A stretch of 32,796 nucleotides of DNA from NCBI GenBank assembly GCA_945885335.1, contig CAMCYY010000007.1, forward strand, positions 1 through 32,796, read 5' to 3'. This document shows, piece after piece, positions 19,601-28,831 of the stretch; position 1 is the first letter of the stretch, and every line of letters begins with the position of its first letter. The stretch is from Bordetella parapertussis (GTDB taxonomy: Bacteria > Pseudomonadota > Gammaproteobacteria > Burkholderiales > SG8-39). Position numbers and translations under genes: made by a program. Under the pieces are notes generated by a model that worked only from the letters and a program-made list of their open reading frames with translations, ran no database searches and had not been told where the DNA came from.

Positions 19601-21882
19601 CGGTTGAACCGGCATCAGATGCGCTGCCGCAGCGGCGTGAGCAGCGCCTGCAGGATGAGCTTGATCCGCAACTGCTGCCCCTGTTCATCGAGGAGGCCGG
19701 CGAGCTGGTCCCCGCTATCGATGAGGGGCTGCGTGCCTGGCGCAAGGCGGATGGCGGGCCGGGCAACAGCACCGGCTTTGCCGCGGCAGCCCAGGCCCTG
19801 CAACGCAGCCTGCATACGCTGAAGGGCAGTGCGCGAATGACCGGCGCCATGGCGGTGGGCGAGATCACCCACCACATGGAGTCCCGCGTCGAGGCGGCGC
19901 TCGTTGCGGGCCACGCGCAAGCAAAGCTCCACGATGAACTGGAGGCTTCGTTCGATCGCGCCGTCCGGCTGCTCGATACGTTGCGGCAACCCGCGCCGGC
20001 CGTTGCCGCGGCGGCGCCCGATGCAGGCGCAACGCCGACGATGCCGCGCGATGAAGCGGTAGGGGCTGCGTCCATGCTGCGCGTGCGCGCTGAAGTGGTC
20101 GATCGCATGGTGAACCAGACCGGCGAAATCGCCATTGCGAGAAGCCGCATCGAAGGCGAGCTGCGCCTGCTGAAAACCGCCATGCAGGAATTGACCGACA
20201 ACGTGGTGCGCCTGCGCGGCCAGTTGCGCGAAATCGAGATCCAGGCCGAATCGCAGATGCAGTCGGTCGCCGCCGATGCAAGCAACAAGGCCGGTTTCGA
20301 TCCGCTCGAGTTCGACCGCTTCACGCGCTTCCAGGAACTGACCCGCATGATGGCCGAGTCGGTGAACGACGTGCAGACCGTGCACCAGAACCTGAATCGC
20401 GCGGTGGATGGCACCGACGCCGCGCTCGCGGCGCAAGGGCGTCTGAACCGTGAATTGCAGCAGGACCTGATGCGCGTGCGCATGGTGGCCTTTGGCACGC
20501 TGTCCGAGCGTCTGTACCGCATCGTGCGCCAGACTGCCAAGGATGTCGGCAAGCGCGCCAACCTCGACATCCGCGGCGGCAGCGTGGAACTGGATCGCGC
20601 CGTGCTCGAGCGCATCACCGCGCCGGTGGAGCACATGCTGCGCAATGCCATCGTGCATGGCATCGAGGCGCCCGAGGTGCGCGCGCAGCAGGGCAAGGCG
20701 GACATCGGCGAAATACGTATCGAAGTGTCGCAGGAAGGCAGCGAGATGCGCCTCGCGCTGTCCGATGACGGCGCTGGACTCGATCTTGCACGCATCCGCG
20801 CCAAGGCGGTGCAAAAAGGCCTGCTGGCCGAAAACATCGAACTGCCGCCGGAGGAACTGGCCGACCTGGTGTTCCTGCCCGGGTTTTCCACCGCCGATGA
20901 ACTCACCCAGGCGGCGGGCCGCGGTGTCGGCATGGATGTGGTGCGCAACGAAGTCGCTTCGCTGGGCGGCCGCGCGGAACTGGTGACCGAGCCCGGCAAG
21001 GGCATGCGCGTCATCGTCCACCTGCCGCTCACGCTGGCGGTGACCCAGGTTGTGCTGGTACGCGCTGGAGAGCGGCTGCTGGCGCTGCCTGCAGTGATTG
21101 TCGAGCAGGTCATGCAATACCGTCCAGAACAACTGGCCGCGCTGTATGCGGCGCGCCAGGTGGAGTGGCGCGGGCGCCGTTATGCGCTGCATTACTTCCC
21201 GCACCTGCTGGGGGAAATGCAGGCCGTGCCACAGCCAAAGCGCCTCGCCGCGGTGCTGCTGCTGCGCAGTGGCGCCAGCGCCATGGCCGTGCATGTCGAC
21301 GAAATTGTCGGCCGCAACCAGGAAGTCGTGGTGAAGGCCATCGGTCCGCAGTTGCGCAATGTCACCGGTGTGGCCGGCGCCACGGTGCTCGGCTCGGGCG
21401 ACATCGTGCTCATCATGAGTCCGGTGGCCCTGGCCGCGCGTGCGGCGATTGCGGGTGCGGGTGCGGCCGCAGCGCCGAGTGCAGAAGCAGTACCCGTACC
21501 CGCCATGGTGATGGTGGTGGACGATTCGCTGACCGTGCGCAAGATCACCAGCCGTCTGCTGGAGCGCAATGGCTACGTCGTGGTCGTGGCCAAGGATGGT
21601 GTCGAGGCGCTGGAAAAACTGCAGGAAGCGGTGCCCGATCTAATGCTGGTGGACATCGAAATGCCGCGCATGGACGGTTTTGACTTGACGCGCAATGTGC
21701 GCGCCGATGCGCGCCTGGCTGGCCTGCCCATTGTGATGATCAGTTCACGCACCGCAGACAAGCACCAGAATTATGCACATGACATCGGCGTGAACGTCTT
21801 CCTCGGCAAGCCCTATCGCGAAGATGAATTGCTCGGTCATATCGCCGGTTTTTTGAAAAACGCTTCTCCCAGAGAGGCTTAG
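16660..21882 (+). CDS. chpA: Hybrid CheA-type histidine kinase/response regulator ChpA (PilL) with multiple Hpt-like domains
   Basis: Canonical Hpt FHTLKGSGRM and LHTLKGSARM; CheA dimerization/ATPase (EHMLRNAIVHGIE, LSDDGAGLDL, GRGVGMDVV); CheW-like; C-terminal REC (MVVDDSLTVRKITSRLLERNGY, LVDIEMPRMDGFDL). Confidence 0.96.
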   Translation: MHHTPHAMNRRAEFDTGPLSWVKGEIDLSMQRGLEALRAFAAGDAVQIKASHGHLHQAHGALQIVGLDGVTRLSEEVEALLDDIGRGAVHIADAVAAAERGFAGIAAYLDAIMVGTPNQPLRLYPLYRELRAARAPGLSAADPIDLYFPGLAFRPPWRDRAPVQLHSEEVSKYFRDQRTRFQRGLLSWLKGEGAGAGEMHAAVDAIEQAQGSVPQRAFWWVATAGFDAIARNALPADLSEWGVDLRRFCNRVEGQMRRLTEGAPVIDERLMRETLYCVALARADSDLIRQVQDTFQLVKTIPSGDAAGAVPAESPQLKITREHLGQAKDAWSRYAADTAGGTEALAAFVAAARGHSQSVAGLGNADFEALSVQIAEVGDALAVDPAKMSEAVALETATALLLAENALESLAADPASLNEAFGEQSRFLCARLQGAIAGSLLRTTPDIPLLDEMSRQAQERLVIEQVVAEMQANLRAIEQVLDAFFRDTSQRDALASVAANMHQLTGALEMLGEARAHDALAKTELVIARLADARHAPRQEDFEAVAQTLSGLGFYIAALARNEAADFDALLQPMQPSLPQMERPVEDAAAEPPPVAEQVVEERAAEIPAPVTTFAAPPATKSAVVDADNVEAELLGIYLEEADEVLANIATQLARLRGNDADQEALITIRRGFHTLKGSGRMVGLNRLGEAAWTVEQALNWWLQDARLATPVLLDLIAQAARYFVDSVAALKAGAQIGDAGLLASLAEAVKTGIPVAVVADSAPLVPAESTPELPVESPVESSTSFVPVAEIQDVTREDMAGIAASAAAAATTAAAESSPLPVEEDYVQLGDARITTTVFTIFSGEAHALVGTLRAEHEILNQHGIVTDDMLRAVHTLTGIAGTVELSALRELGHAVEAALEQFSKDTLAEEEQVLVNEAIEAIASMVESAVGFEVPDPNALLPEEEGSLARVEEGALAAVPVLSGLPKLSGPALPSVPVAVEPASDALPQRREQRLQDELDPQLLPLFIEEAGELVPAIDEGLRAWRKADGGPGNSTGFAAAAQALQRSLHTLKGSARMTGAMAVGEITHHMESRVEAALVAGHAQAKLHDELEASFDRAVRLLDTLRQPAPAVAAAAPDAGATPTMPRDEAVGAASMLRVRAEVVDRMVNQTGEIAIARSRIEGELRLLKTAMQELTDNVVRLRGQLREIEIQAESQMQSVAADASNKAGFDPLEFDRFTRFQELTRMMAESVNDVQTVHQNLNRAVDGTDAALAAQGRLNRELQQDLMRVRMVAFGTLSERLYRIVRQTAKDVGKRANLDIRGGSVELDRAVLERITAPVEHMLRNAIVHGIEAPEVRAQQGKADIGEIRIEVSQEGSEMRLALSDDGAGLDLARIRAKAVQKGLLAENIELPPEELADLVFLPGFSTADELTQAAGRGVGMDVVRNEVASLGGRAELVTEPGKGMRVIVHLPLTLAVTQVVLVRAGERLLALPAVIVEQVMQYRPEQLAALYAARQVEWRGRRYALHYFPHLLGEMQAVPQPKRLAAVLLLRSGASAMAVHVDEIVGRNQEVVVKAIGPQLRNVTGVAGATVLGSGDIVLIMSPVALAARAAIAGAGAAAAPSAEAVPVPAMVMVVDDSLTVRKITSRLLERNGYVVVVAKDGVEALEKLQEAVPDLMLVDIEMPRMDGFDLTRNVRADARLAGLPIVMISSRTADKHQNYAHDIGVNVFLGKPYREDELLGHIAGFLKNASPREA

Positions 21883-22143
21883 GAGCGGCCGGAAGCCCCA
21901 ATCAGGACGCGGGCTTGCCGAAAATTCCGATTGACAATGTGTCCGCGCAGGCACACTATTTGCCGGCAATCTCTACGTACTGGCCTGTCTTCTTCAGCTA
22001 CCCAACCTGCCATTTGTTCCTCCTGCGGTTGGTTCCTACCAAGTCACCCTAAACGCTAAGGTTGTTCGCTACCGCGCCCGAGTTGCGCGCGGAATATGAA
22101 CCTGTCGCGTTTTAAACTGCGGTGGGTTTACAAGGAGGCCAAT

Positions 22144-22347
22144 ATGGCTATCGGTACAGTAAAGTGGTTCAACAGCACCAAGGGTTTCGGATTCATCCAG
22201 CCTGAGGGTGACGGCAAGGATGTATTCGTTCATATCAGCGCGGTCGAGAAGGCCGGCATGAGCACGCTGAACGAAAATCAACGCGTCAGCTTCGACATCC
22301 TGACAGAGCGCGGCAAGCAGGCAGCCGGCAATCTGAAAGCGGCCTGA
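22144..22347 (+). CDS. Cold shock protein (CspA family)
   Basis: [38 protein letters not shown] with AAGGAGG ribosome-binding site just upstream. Confidence 0.97.
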   Translation: MAIGTVKWFNSTKGFGFIQPEGDGKDVFVHISAVEKAGMSTLNENQRVSFDILTERGKQAAGNLKAA

Positions 22348-22403
22348 TCCTGCTGCGGAGGCCGCGAGGCTTCTGCGCATTGATCCGCTTTTTGATTAAA
22401 AGG

Positions 22404-22440
22404 ACGGCCCCCGGGGTGACCCGTGGGCCGTTTCTTTTTT
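22404..22440 (+). terminator. Putative rho-independent terminator after the cold-shock gene (possibly bidirectional toward phr)
   Basis: Stem acggccc (22404-22410) / gggccgt (22425-22431) followed by ttctttttt; A-rich run on the other side. Confidence 0.75.
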
Positions 22441-22477
22441 GTGTCTCCTGGCTTCTGCCGGGCAGGTTTGAGGCTGT

Positions 22478-23941
22478 TCAAATAGCTTTGCGCGCGGATT
22501 TTGCCTCGCCGTAACGTTCCAGCGTGATGCGCCGTGCCAGGTCGTGGTGCACCACCGGCATCGGGTAGTCGCGCCCCAGCACGAAACCGGCGGCCTGCTG
22601 CTCCAGCGGCCCCATGCCCCAAGGCGCATGAACATGCTTTGCCGGCATCTTCGCGAGTTCGGGCACATAGCGCCGGATGAATTTTCCCTCCGGATCGAAT
22701 TTCTCCGACTGGGTCACCGGATTGAAAATGCGAAAGTAGGGCTGCGCGTCGCAGCCCGTTGAGGCCGCCCATTGCCAGCCGCCGTTGTTGGCCGACAGGT
22801 CGAAGTCGTTCAACTGGTCGGCGAAGTACTTTTCACCGAGCCGCCAGTCCACATGCAGGTCCTTTACTAGAAACGAGGCGGTCACCATGCGCAGGCGGTT
22901 GTGCATGTAGCCGGTGGCATTGATCTGGCGCATCGCCGCGTCCACCAGCGGATAGCCGGTGCGGCCCTCGCACCAGGCGGCGAACAGCGCTGGATCATTG
23001 TCAAACACCACGCTGTCGTATTCGGGTTTGAAAGCGCGACCAACGACGCGCGGATGATGGTGCAGGATCTGGAAATAGAAATCGCGCCAGATGAGTTCTG
23101 ACAACCAGACCTCGGCGCCGCGTCCGGCCTGCCGCTCGGCCGCCGCGGCGAGCTGCCGTATGGAAATCGTGCCAAAGCGCAGGTGCACGGACAGGTAGGA
23201 GGGGCCTTTGAGCGCAGGGAAGTCGCGCGCCCGGTCGTATCCGGCCATGCGTTCCTGGAAATCCTCGAACAGGGCCGCGGCACCTGACAGGCCGGGCTGG
23301 ATCGGTATGGTCAGCAGATTAGTCTTCGTAAAGCCCAGGTCCTTCAGCGCCGGCATGCGCACCATGCCGGCTGGCGGTTTGGCCAATGCTGTGGCGTACT
23401 TTTCCACCGGGTAGGGCTTCAGATGGAAGGCATCGAGCTTCTTGCGCCAGGCATTCTTGTAGGGCGTGAACACAGAATAAGGCGTGCCTGTGGCCGTGAG
23501 CACCTCATCGCGCTCGAACACCACCTGGTCCTTGAAGGACTCGAAATCGATATCGGCCTCGGACAGTAAGGTGGCGACTGCGGCATCGCGCGCCACGGCC
23601 GCTGGTTCATAGTCGCGGTTCGTGAAGACCGTGTTGACCTTGAGCGCGGCGGCGAGCGCCGGGATTTCAGTGACAGCCCGCCCATGGCGCACGATCAGCC
23701 CGCCGCCATGCTCGCGCAGGACTTCGTCAAGCTCGCGCAACGAATGCCAGATGAATTCCACGCGCCGGTCACGGCGGGAAGGCAGGGCGTCCAGGATGTC
23801 GGTATCGAACAAAAAGGCGCACCACACCTGGCGCGCCTGCTTCAGGGCGTGGTAGAGCGCAGCGTGGTCGATAAAGCGCAGGTCGCGCCGGAACCAGACC
23901 AGGGCGCGCTCGATGTCTTTGCGGGAGGATGATGCGGGCAT
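22478..23941 (-). CDS. phrB: Deoxyribodipyrimidine photolyase (start MPASSSRKDIERALVWFRRDLR at 23941)
   Basis: ALVWFRRDLRFIDHAALYHAL, VNTVFTNRDYEP, AMRQINATGYMHNRLRMVTASFLVKDLHVDWRLGEKYFADQLNDFDLSANNGGWQWAASTGCDAQPYFRIFNP. Confidence 0.97.
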   Translation of the reverse strand: MPASSSRKDIERALVWFRRDLRFIDHAALYHALKQARQVWCAFLFDTDILDALPSRRDRRVEFIWHSLRELDEVLREHGGGLIVRHGRAVTEIPALAAALKVNTVFTNRDYEPAAVARDAAVATLLSEADIDFESFKDQVVFERDEVLTATGTPYSVFTPYKNAWRKKLDAFHLKPYPVEKYATALAKPPAGMVRMPALKDLGFTKTNLLTIPIQPGLSGAAALFEDFQERMAGYDRARDFPALKGPSYLSVHLRFGTISIRQLAAAAERQAGRGAEVWLSELIWRDFYFQILHHHPRVVGRAFKPEYDSVVFDNDPALFAAWCEGRTGYPLVDAAMRQINATGYMHNRLRMVTASFLVKDLHVDWRLGEKYFADQLNDFDLSANNGGWQWAASTGCDAQPYFRIFNPVTQSEKFDPEGKFIRRYVPELAKMPAKHVHAPWGMGPLEQQAAGFVLGRDYPMPVVHHDLARRITLERYGEAKSARKAI

Positions 23942-23965
23942 GTGGGGCCTTAGCGTCCGGAAATT

Positions 23966-24562
23966 GTGCAGGTGGGCCCCAGAGATTACAATACGGCCCC
24001 AGTGGATCAAGTCAATCTCACCAACCACTTCCTGATTGCCATGCCCGGCATGGCCGATCCGAATTTTTCCCGTACGCTGACCTATATCTGTGAGCACAAC
24101 GCTGATGGCGCACTGGGCGTGGTCGTCAATCGACCCACGGACCTGACATTGGCGACGCTGTTTGACCGCCTAAGCCTGTCGCTGAACTCTGAGCAGGTCG
24201 GGCGCTCTGCGGTGTACTTCGGCGGTCCGGTGCAGACAGACTGCGGGTTTGTCCTGCACAACCCCGTGGGTGGCTGGAAATCCACGCTGGCAGTCAATGG
24301 GGGCGTCGGCCTGACCACCACCAAGGACATCCTCGAGGCAGTCGGCCAGGGCAAAGGCCCGGAGAAATTCCTGATCACGCTGGGTTACTCGGGCTGGGGC
24401 GCGGGCCAGCTGGAGAGCGAGCTCAAGCAGAACGCCTGGCTGACCGTCGAGGCGAAGGACGCGATCCTGTTCGACCTGCCGGCTGCAGATCGCCTGCCGG
24501 CGGCGATGGGGCTGCTGGGCGTGAATTACGCCAGCCTGTCCGATGAGGCGGGGCATGCATGA
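23966..24562 (+). CDS. yqgE: UPF0301/AlgH family protein YqgE (start may be slightly internal)
   Basis: [61 protein letters not shown]. Confidence 0.95.
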   Translation: MQVGPRDYNTAPVDQVNLTNHFLIAMPGMADPNFSRTLTYICEHNADGALGVVVNRPTDLTLATLFDRLSLSLNSEQVGRSAVYFGGPVQTDCGFVLHNPVGGWKSTLAVNGGVGLTTTKDILEAVGQGKGPEKFLITLGYSGWGAGQLESELKQNAWLTVEAKDAILFDLPAADRLPAAMGLLGVNYASLSDEAGHA

Positions 24563-25037
24563 GCCCGGCATCCATGTGGATCAGCGCCCGGGGGCCCGGG
24601 TGACCGCCGTGAACCTTCCGCCCTCTTCCGCGCTGCTGGCCTTCGATTTCGGCGAAAAACATATCGGCATTGCCGTCGGGGATGCCGAAACAGGCCTGGC
24701 CCATGCGCTGGAACACATTGCCGCCGAGTCAAACGCCGAGCGCTTTGCCCGCATCGAGGTGCTGATCGCCGAATGGCGGCCCGCGCGCCTGATTGTCGGC
24801 CTGCCGCTTGCCATGGATGGCAGTGAACACGATATGACGCGCCGTGCGCGGCGCTTTGCGCGCCAGCTCGAAGGCCGCTTCGGCCTGCCGGTGGATTTTT
24901 CCGACGAGCGCCTGTCTTCGGCTGCCGCGGAAGACCTGCTGCGCGAGCGCGGCCGCGGTGGGCGCGAGCACAAGCACGAGTCGCATGCACTGGCGGCACA
25001 GATCATCCTGCAGGATTACCTCGGACGGCGCCAATGA
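24543..25037 (+). CDS. ruvX: Holliday junction resolvase-like YqgF/RuvX (start may be internal)
   Basis: [62 protein letters not shown]. Confidence 0.95.
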   Translation: MRRGMHEPGIHVDQRPGARVTAVNLPPSSALLAFDFGEKHIGIAVGDAETGLAHALEHIAAESNAERFARIEVLIAEWRPARLIVGLPLAMDGSEHDMTRRARRFARQLEGRFGLPVDFSDERLSSAAAEDLLRERGRGGREHKHESHALAAQIILQDYLGRRQ

Positions 25038-25555
25038 GCTCAAAGCACGGACTTCCTGATGCAGAGACCTTGTACAAGGAACTGCTACGCCTGGTGCGCC
25101 CGCAGGTCACGCCCGACACCGGCGTCATCGGCATCATGACCGGTGGCGCCTGGCTGGCCGAGCGCCTGCATCGCGAACTGGGCCTTGCGCAACCGCTGGG
25201 GGTGCTCGATATTTCCTTCTACCGTGACGACTTCGATCAGACCGGGCTGTCGCGCAACGTCAAACCCTCGCAGGTGCCCTTCGATGTGCAGGGACGCCAT
25301 GTGCTGCTCGTGGACGACGTGCTGCACACCGGTCGTACCGTGCGCGCCGCCATGAACGAGCTGTTCGACTACGGCCGGCCCGCAAAAATCGAACTCGCCG
25401 TGCTGGTCGATCGCGGCGGGCGCGAGCTGCCGATTGCCGCGCAGTATCGCGGCGGCGATTTCGCAGTGCCGGCCGAGCAGGTCCTTGTGCTGGATCGCGG
25501 CGACACCGGCAATTTCAATCTCAGTCTGTCCGACCGCCACCGGGAGCGGAAGTAA
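25034..25555 (+). CDS. pyrR: Bifunctional pyr operon regulator/uracil phosphoribosyltransferase PyrR
   Basis: PRTase motif HVLLVDDVLHTGRTVRAAMNELFDYGRPAKIELAVLVDRGGRELPIAAQYRGG. Confidence 0.95.
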   Translation: MSSKHGLPDAETLYKELLRLVRPQVTPDTGVIGIMTGGAWLAERLHRELGLAQPLGVLDISFYRDDFDQTGLSRNVKPSQVPFDVQGRHVLLVDDVLHTGRTVRAAMNELFDYGRPAKIELAVLVDRGGRELPIAAQYRGGDFAVPAEQVLVLDRGDTGNFNLSLSDRHRERK

Positions 25556-26509
25556 ATGAACAACCCCCAACTCAACGCGAACGGTGAACTGCAGCACCTG
25601 CTGTCGGTGGAGGGCCTTCCGGCTGACACGCTGCTGCACATCTTGTCCACCGCTGATTCCTTCGTCGGCCTGACTGAACGCGATGTGAAAAAAGTGCCGC
25701 TGTTGCGCGGCAAGTCGGTGTTCAACCTGTTCTTCGAAAATTCCACGCGCACGCGCACCACGTTCGAGATCGCCGCCAAGCGATTGTCTGCAGATGTCAT
25801 CAACCTGAACATCAACACATCCTCCACCGCCAAGGGCGAGTCACTGCTCGACACGGTGGACAATCTCTCGGCCATGCACGCCGACATGTTCATCGTGCGC
25901 CATGCCTCGAGCGGCGCGCCCTACCAGATCGCGCGCCACGTCGCGCCGCATCCCCACCTGCATGTGGTGAATGCCGGCGATGGCCGTCACGCCCATCCGA
26001 CCCAGGGTCTGCTCGACCTCTATACGATCCGCCACTACAAGAAGGACTTCTCGCAGCTGTCGGTGGCGGTAATCGGCGACATCCTGCATTCGCGCGTGGC
26101 GCGCTCGCTGATCCACGGCCTCACCACGCTGGGGGTGCCCGACGTGCGCGTGATCGGACCGAAGACGCTGCTGCCCGCCGGCGTGGAGCAACTGGGTGTG
26201 AAGGTGTTCCATGACATGAGCAAGGGCATGGCCGGCGTTGATGTGGTCGCCATGCTGCGACTGCAGAACGAGCGCATGAACGGGCCGCTGCTGCCTTCGG
26301 CGCAGGAGTTCTTCAAGAGCTACGGCCTGACGCCGGAGAAGCTCGCGCTGGCGAAACCCGATGCCATTGTCATGCACCCGGGGCCGATGAACCGCGGTGT
26401 CGAAATCGACTCGGCGGTGGCCGACGGACCGAGTTCGGTGATCCTGCCGCAGGTCACTTTCGGCATCGCCGTGCGCATGGCTGTGATGTCCATACTTGCT
26501 GGAAACTGA
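25556..26509 (+). CDS. pyrB: Aspartate carbamoyltransferase catalytic subunit
   Basis: [77 protein letters not shown]. Confidence 0.98.
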   Translation: MNNPQLNANGELQHLLSVEGLPADTLLHILSTADSFVGLTERDVKKVPLLRGKSVFNLFFENSTRTRTTFEIAAKRLSADVINLNINTSSTAKGESLLDTVDNLSAMHADMFIVRHASSGAPYQIARHVAPHPHLHVVNAGDGRHAHPTQGLLDLYTIRHYKKDFSQLSVAVIGDILHSRVARSLIHGLTTLGVPDVRVIGPKTLLPAGVEQLGVKVFHDMSKGMAGVDVVAMLRLQNERMNGPLLPSAQEFFKSYGLTPEKLALAKPDAIVMHPGPMNRGVEIDSAVADGPSSVILPQVTFGIAVRMAVMSILAGN

Positions 26510-26510
26510 G

Positions 26511-27797
26511 ATGAAAATCCACATCAAGAACGGCCGCGTCATCGATCCGAAGAGCGGCACCGACGCTAAGCAGGACATCTATATCGCTGCCGGCCGCATC
26601 CTTGCCATCGGCGGCGCACCGGCAGACTTCAAGGCGCAGCGCACCATCGACGCCACTGGCCTCGTGGTGGCGCCCGGGCTCGTGGATCTTTCAGCGCGGC
26701 TGCGCGAACCGGGCTTTGAATACAAGGCCACGCTGGAAACCGAAATGCATGCCGCAGTCGCCGGCGGCATTACCAGCCTGGTGTGTCCGCCCGACACTGA
26801 TCCGCCGCTGGACGAACCCGGCCTGGTCGAGATGCTGAAGTACCGCGCGCGCGGCCTGAACCTGGCCCATGTGCATCCACTGGGGGCGCTGACGGTGCAG
26901 CTGGCCGGCAAGCGCCTGACCGAAATGGTGCTGTTGCAGGAAGCCGGCTGCGTGGCCTTCTCCCAGGCCGACGCCCTGATGGCCGACACGCAGGTGCTGT
27001 GGCGTTCATTGCAGTACGCCTCCACCTTCGGTTTTGCGGTGTGGCTGCGCGCACAGGACGGCTTCCTCGCGAAAGACGGCGTGGCGCACGATGGCCAGGT
27101 CGCCACGCGCCTCGGCTTGGCCGGCATTCCGGCCTCGGCCGAAATCATCGCCCTCACCACGATATTGCAACTGGTGCGCGACACCGGCGCGCGCGTGCAC
27201 CTGCAGCGCCTGTCCACGGCGCGCGGCGTCGAGCTGGTGCGCGAGGCGAAGGCCGAGGGCCTGCCGGTGAGCTGCGATGTGTCGGCCCACCACGCCCATC
27301 TGTCGGAAATGGACATCGGCTACTTCGACGCGCACTGCCACCTGATTCCGCCGCTGCGCAGCGCGCGCGACCGCGAGGCGCTGAGGCAGGGCCTGGCTGA
27401 TGGCACCATCGATGCCATGTGTTCTGACCACGCGCCGGTGGACGAGGATGCCAAGCAGGTGCCCTTCTCCGAAGCCGAGCCGGGGGCCACCGGTCTCGAG
27501 TTGCTGCTGCCGCTGGCGCTGAAGTGGGGCGCGGAGATGAAGCTGCCGCTGGCAAAGGTGCTGGCCATCGTCACAGAGGGTCCGGCGCGGATTCTGGGTT
27601 ACAGCGTCGGCACACAGGCCGGCACGCTCGCCGCCGGCGAAGCGGCCGACCTCTGCATCTTCGATGCCGAATCCCTGCAGCGCATCAGCGCCGGTGCCTT
27701 GAAGAGTCAGGGCAAGAACACGCCCTTCCTCGGCTATGAGCTGCCGGGCAAGGTGCGCTATACGCTGGTCGGCGGGCTGGTGGTGTACGAGGCCTGA
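26511..27797 (+). CDS. pyrC': Dihydroorotase-like protein, probably the non-catalytic PyrC' (PyrX) type
   Basis: Amidohydrolase fold with PGLVDLSARLREPGFEYK in place of the canonical HxH motif; retains CSDHAP; directly follows pyrB. Confidence 0.88.
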   Translation: MKIHIKNGRVIDPKSGTDAKQDIYIAAGRILAIGGAPADFKAQRTIDATGLVVAPGLVDLSARLREPGFEYKATLETEMHAAVAGGITSLVCPPDTDPPLDEPGLVEMLKYRARGLNLAHVHPLGALTVQLAGKRLTEMVLLQEAGCVAFSQADALMADTQVLWRSLQYASTFGFAVWLRAQDGFLAKDGVAHDGQVATRLGLAGIPASAEIIALTTILQLVRDTGARVHLQRLSTARGVELVREAKAEGLPVSCDVSAHHAHLSEMDIGYFDAHCHLIPPLRSARDREALRQGLADGTIDAMCSDHAPVDEDAKQVPFSEAEPGATGLELLLPLALKWGAEMKLPLAKVLAIVTEGPARILGYSVGTQAGTLAAGEAADLCIFDAESLQRISAGALKSQGKNTPFLGYELPGKVRYTLVGGLVVYEA

Positions 27798-27892
27798 TCG
27801 ATGCCGTAACGGCAATCGTTCATCAATGCCGTGATAACAATTTCAATTTTAATGCTTTTGGATAAACGGCTTTAATCTGGATTTGATCATTT

Positions 27893-28177
27893 TCACGGAT
27901 TTTCAAGCCGCGCCGGATCAGCGTTCGGATCAGTGACCTTCACGGTCTTTTCGCGCGACGATGTACCGCGCTCCACGCTGACCTGCCGTTTCGGCACATC
28001 CAATCCTGCGGCAATGAAGGCAATCAGTGCGGCGTTCGCCTTGCCCTCCACCGGCGGCGCGGCAATGCGAATTTTCAGCGAATCACCATGCATGCCGGAG
28101 ACGGCACTGGTCTTTGCCCCGGGCTGCACATGCAGCGTCAGCAGCCAGCCATCGGCGGTTTTGCGATACCAACTCAT
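27893..28177 (-). CDS. yggU: DUF167/YggU family protein
   Basis: LTLHVQPGAKTSAVSGMHGDSLKIRIAAPPVEGKANAALIAFIA. Confidence 0.93.
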   Translation of the reverse strand: MSWYRKTADGWLLTLHVQPGAKTSAVSGMHGDSLKIRIAAPPVEGKANAALIAFIAAGLDVPKRQVSVERGTSSREKTVKVTDPNADPARLENP

Positions 28178-28194
28178 AAACGAGTATTGCGCCG

Positions 28195-28225
28195 CGTTCG
28201 TCCTTCGGCAGGCTCAGGACGAACG
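28195..28225. repeat. Hairpin repeat CGTTCGTCCT-N11-AGGACGAACG between yggU and yggT
   Basis: cgttcgtccttcggcaggctcaggacgaacg: perfect 10-bp stem. Confidence 0.9.
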
Positions 28226-28255
28226 ATTGGCGAAAGCAACGCGCTCAGCGGCACC

Positions 28256-28831
28256 CTAGAACGGAGCGGCGACAAAGGCGCGCAACTGCGCCAGCACGAT
28301 CAGCGCAATCTGCGCGGCGAGAATCAGCGCGAGCGGCGACAGGTCGATATTGCCCACCGGCGGAATGAAGCGGCGAAAGGGTTTGTAGAACGGCCGCGTC
28401 AGGGCATCCAGCACCGGGGCCAGCGGCGAGTAGGGTGCGATGAAGGACAGCAGCGCCTGGGCGATGACCGCGGCGATCAGGATCATCACCGACATGCGCA
28501 TCAATTCGACGGCTGACAGGGCGCCCAAGATCACGAAGGCGATGCCCGGCGCACCGGCAAAGTCATAGCCGCGCAGCGACATCAGGATGGCCTGCACTAA
28601 CGCCTGCACCAGCCAGGCCAGCACCAGCGTGCCGAGGTCCAGGCCGAGCAGGCCGGGCACGACGCGCCGCGCCGGCAGCACGCACCAGTTCGTCAGGCCC
28701 GCGACCAGCTCGCCCAACGAATTGCGGAAGGGCGCGCGCAGCCACTGCATGTGAAAGCGCAGTAGCAGCACATAGACCAGCAGCGTGCCCAGTGTGTCGA
28801 GGATCAGCGTGATGATCTGGGCCAACATCAA
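28256..28831 (-). CDS. yggT: YggT family membrane protein
   Basis: Two YGGT-like repeats (VYVLLLRFHMQWLRAPFRNSLGELVAGLTNWCVLPARRVVPG; FIAPYSPLAPVLDALTRPFYKPFRRFIPPVGNIDLSPL). Confidence 0.93.
   Translation of the reverse strand: MMLAQIITLILDTLGTLLVYVLLLRFHMQWLRAPFRNSLGELVAGLTNWCVLPARRVVPGLLGLDLGTLVLAWLVQALVQAILMSLRGYDFAGAPGIAFVILGALSAVELMRMSVMILIAAVIAQALLSFIAPYSPLAPVLDALTRPFYKPFRRFIPPVGNIDLSPLALILAAQIALIVLAQLRAFVAAPF

Noticed and set aside
19137-21113. 658-aa minus-strand ORF (and the 559-aa ORF 19615-21294) opposite chpA
   Set aside because: Low-complexity Ser/Arg/His-rich shadow translations of a GC-rich coding region; the plus strand encodes clear CheA/Hpt motifs.
21883-22143. Long 5' region of the cold-shock gene as a novel RNA thermosensor
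   Set aside because: Long structured csp leaders are already known, and no specific structure could be supported by eye.
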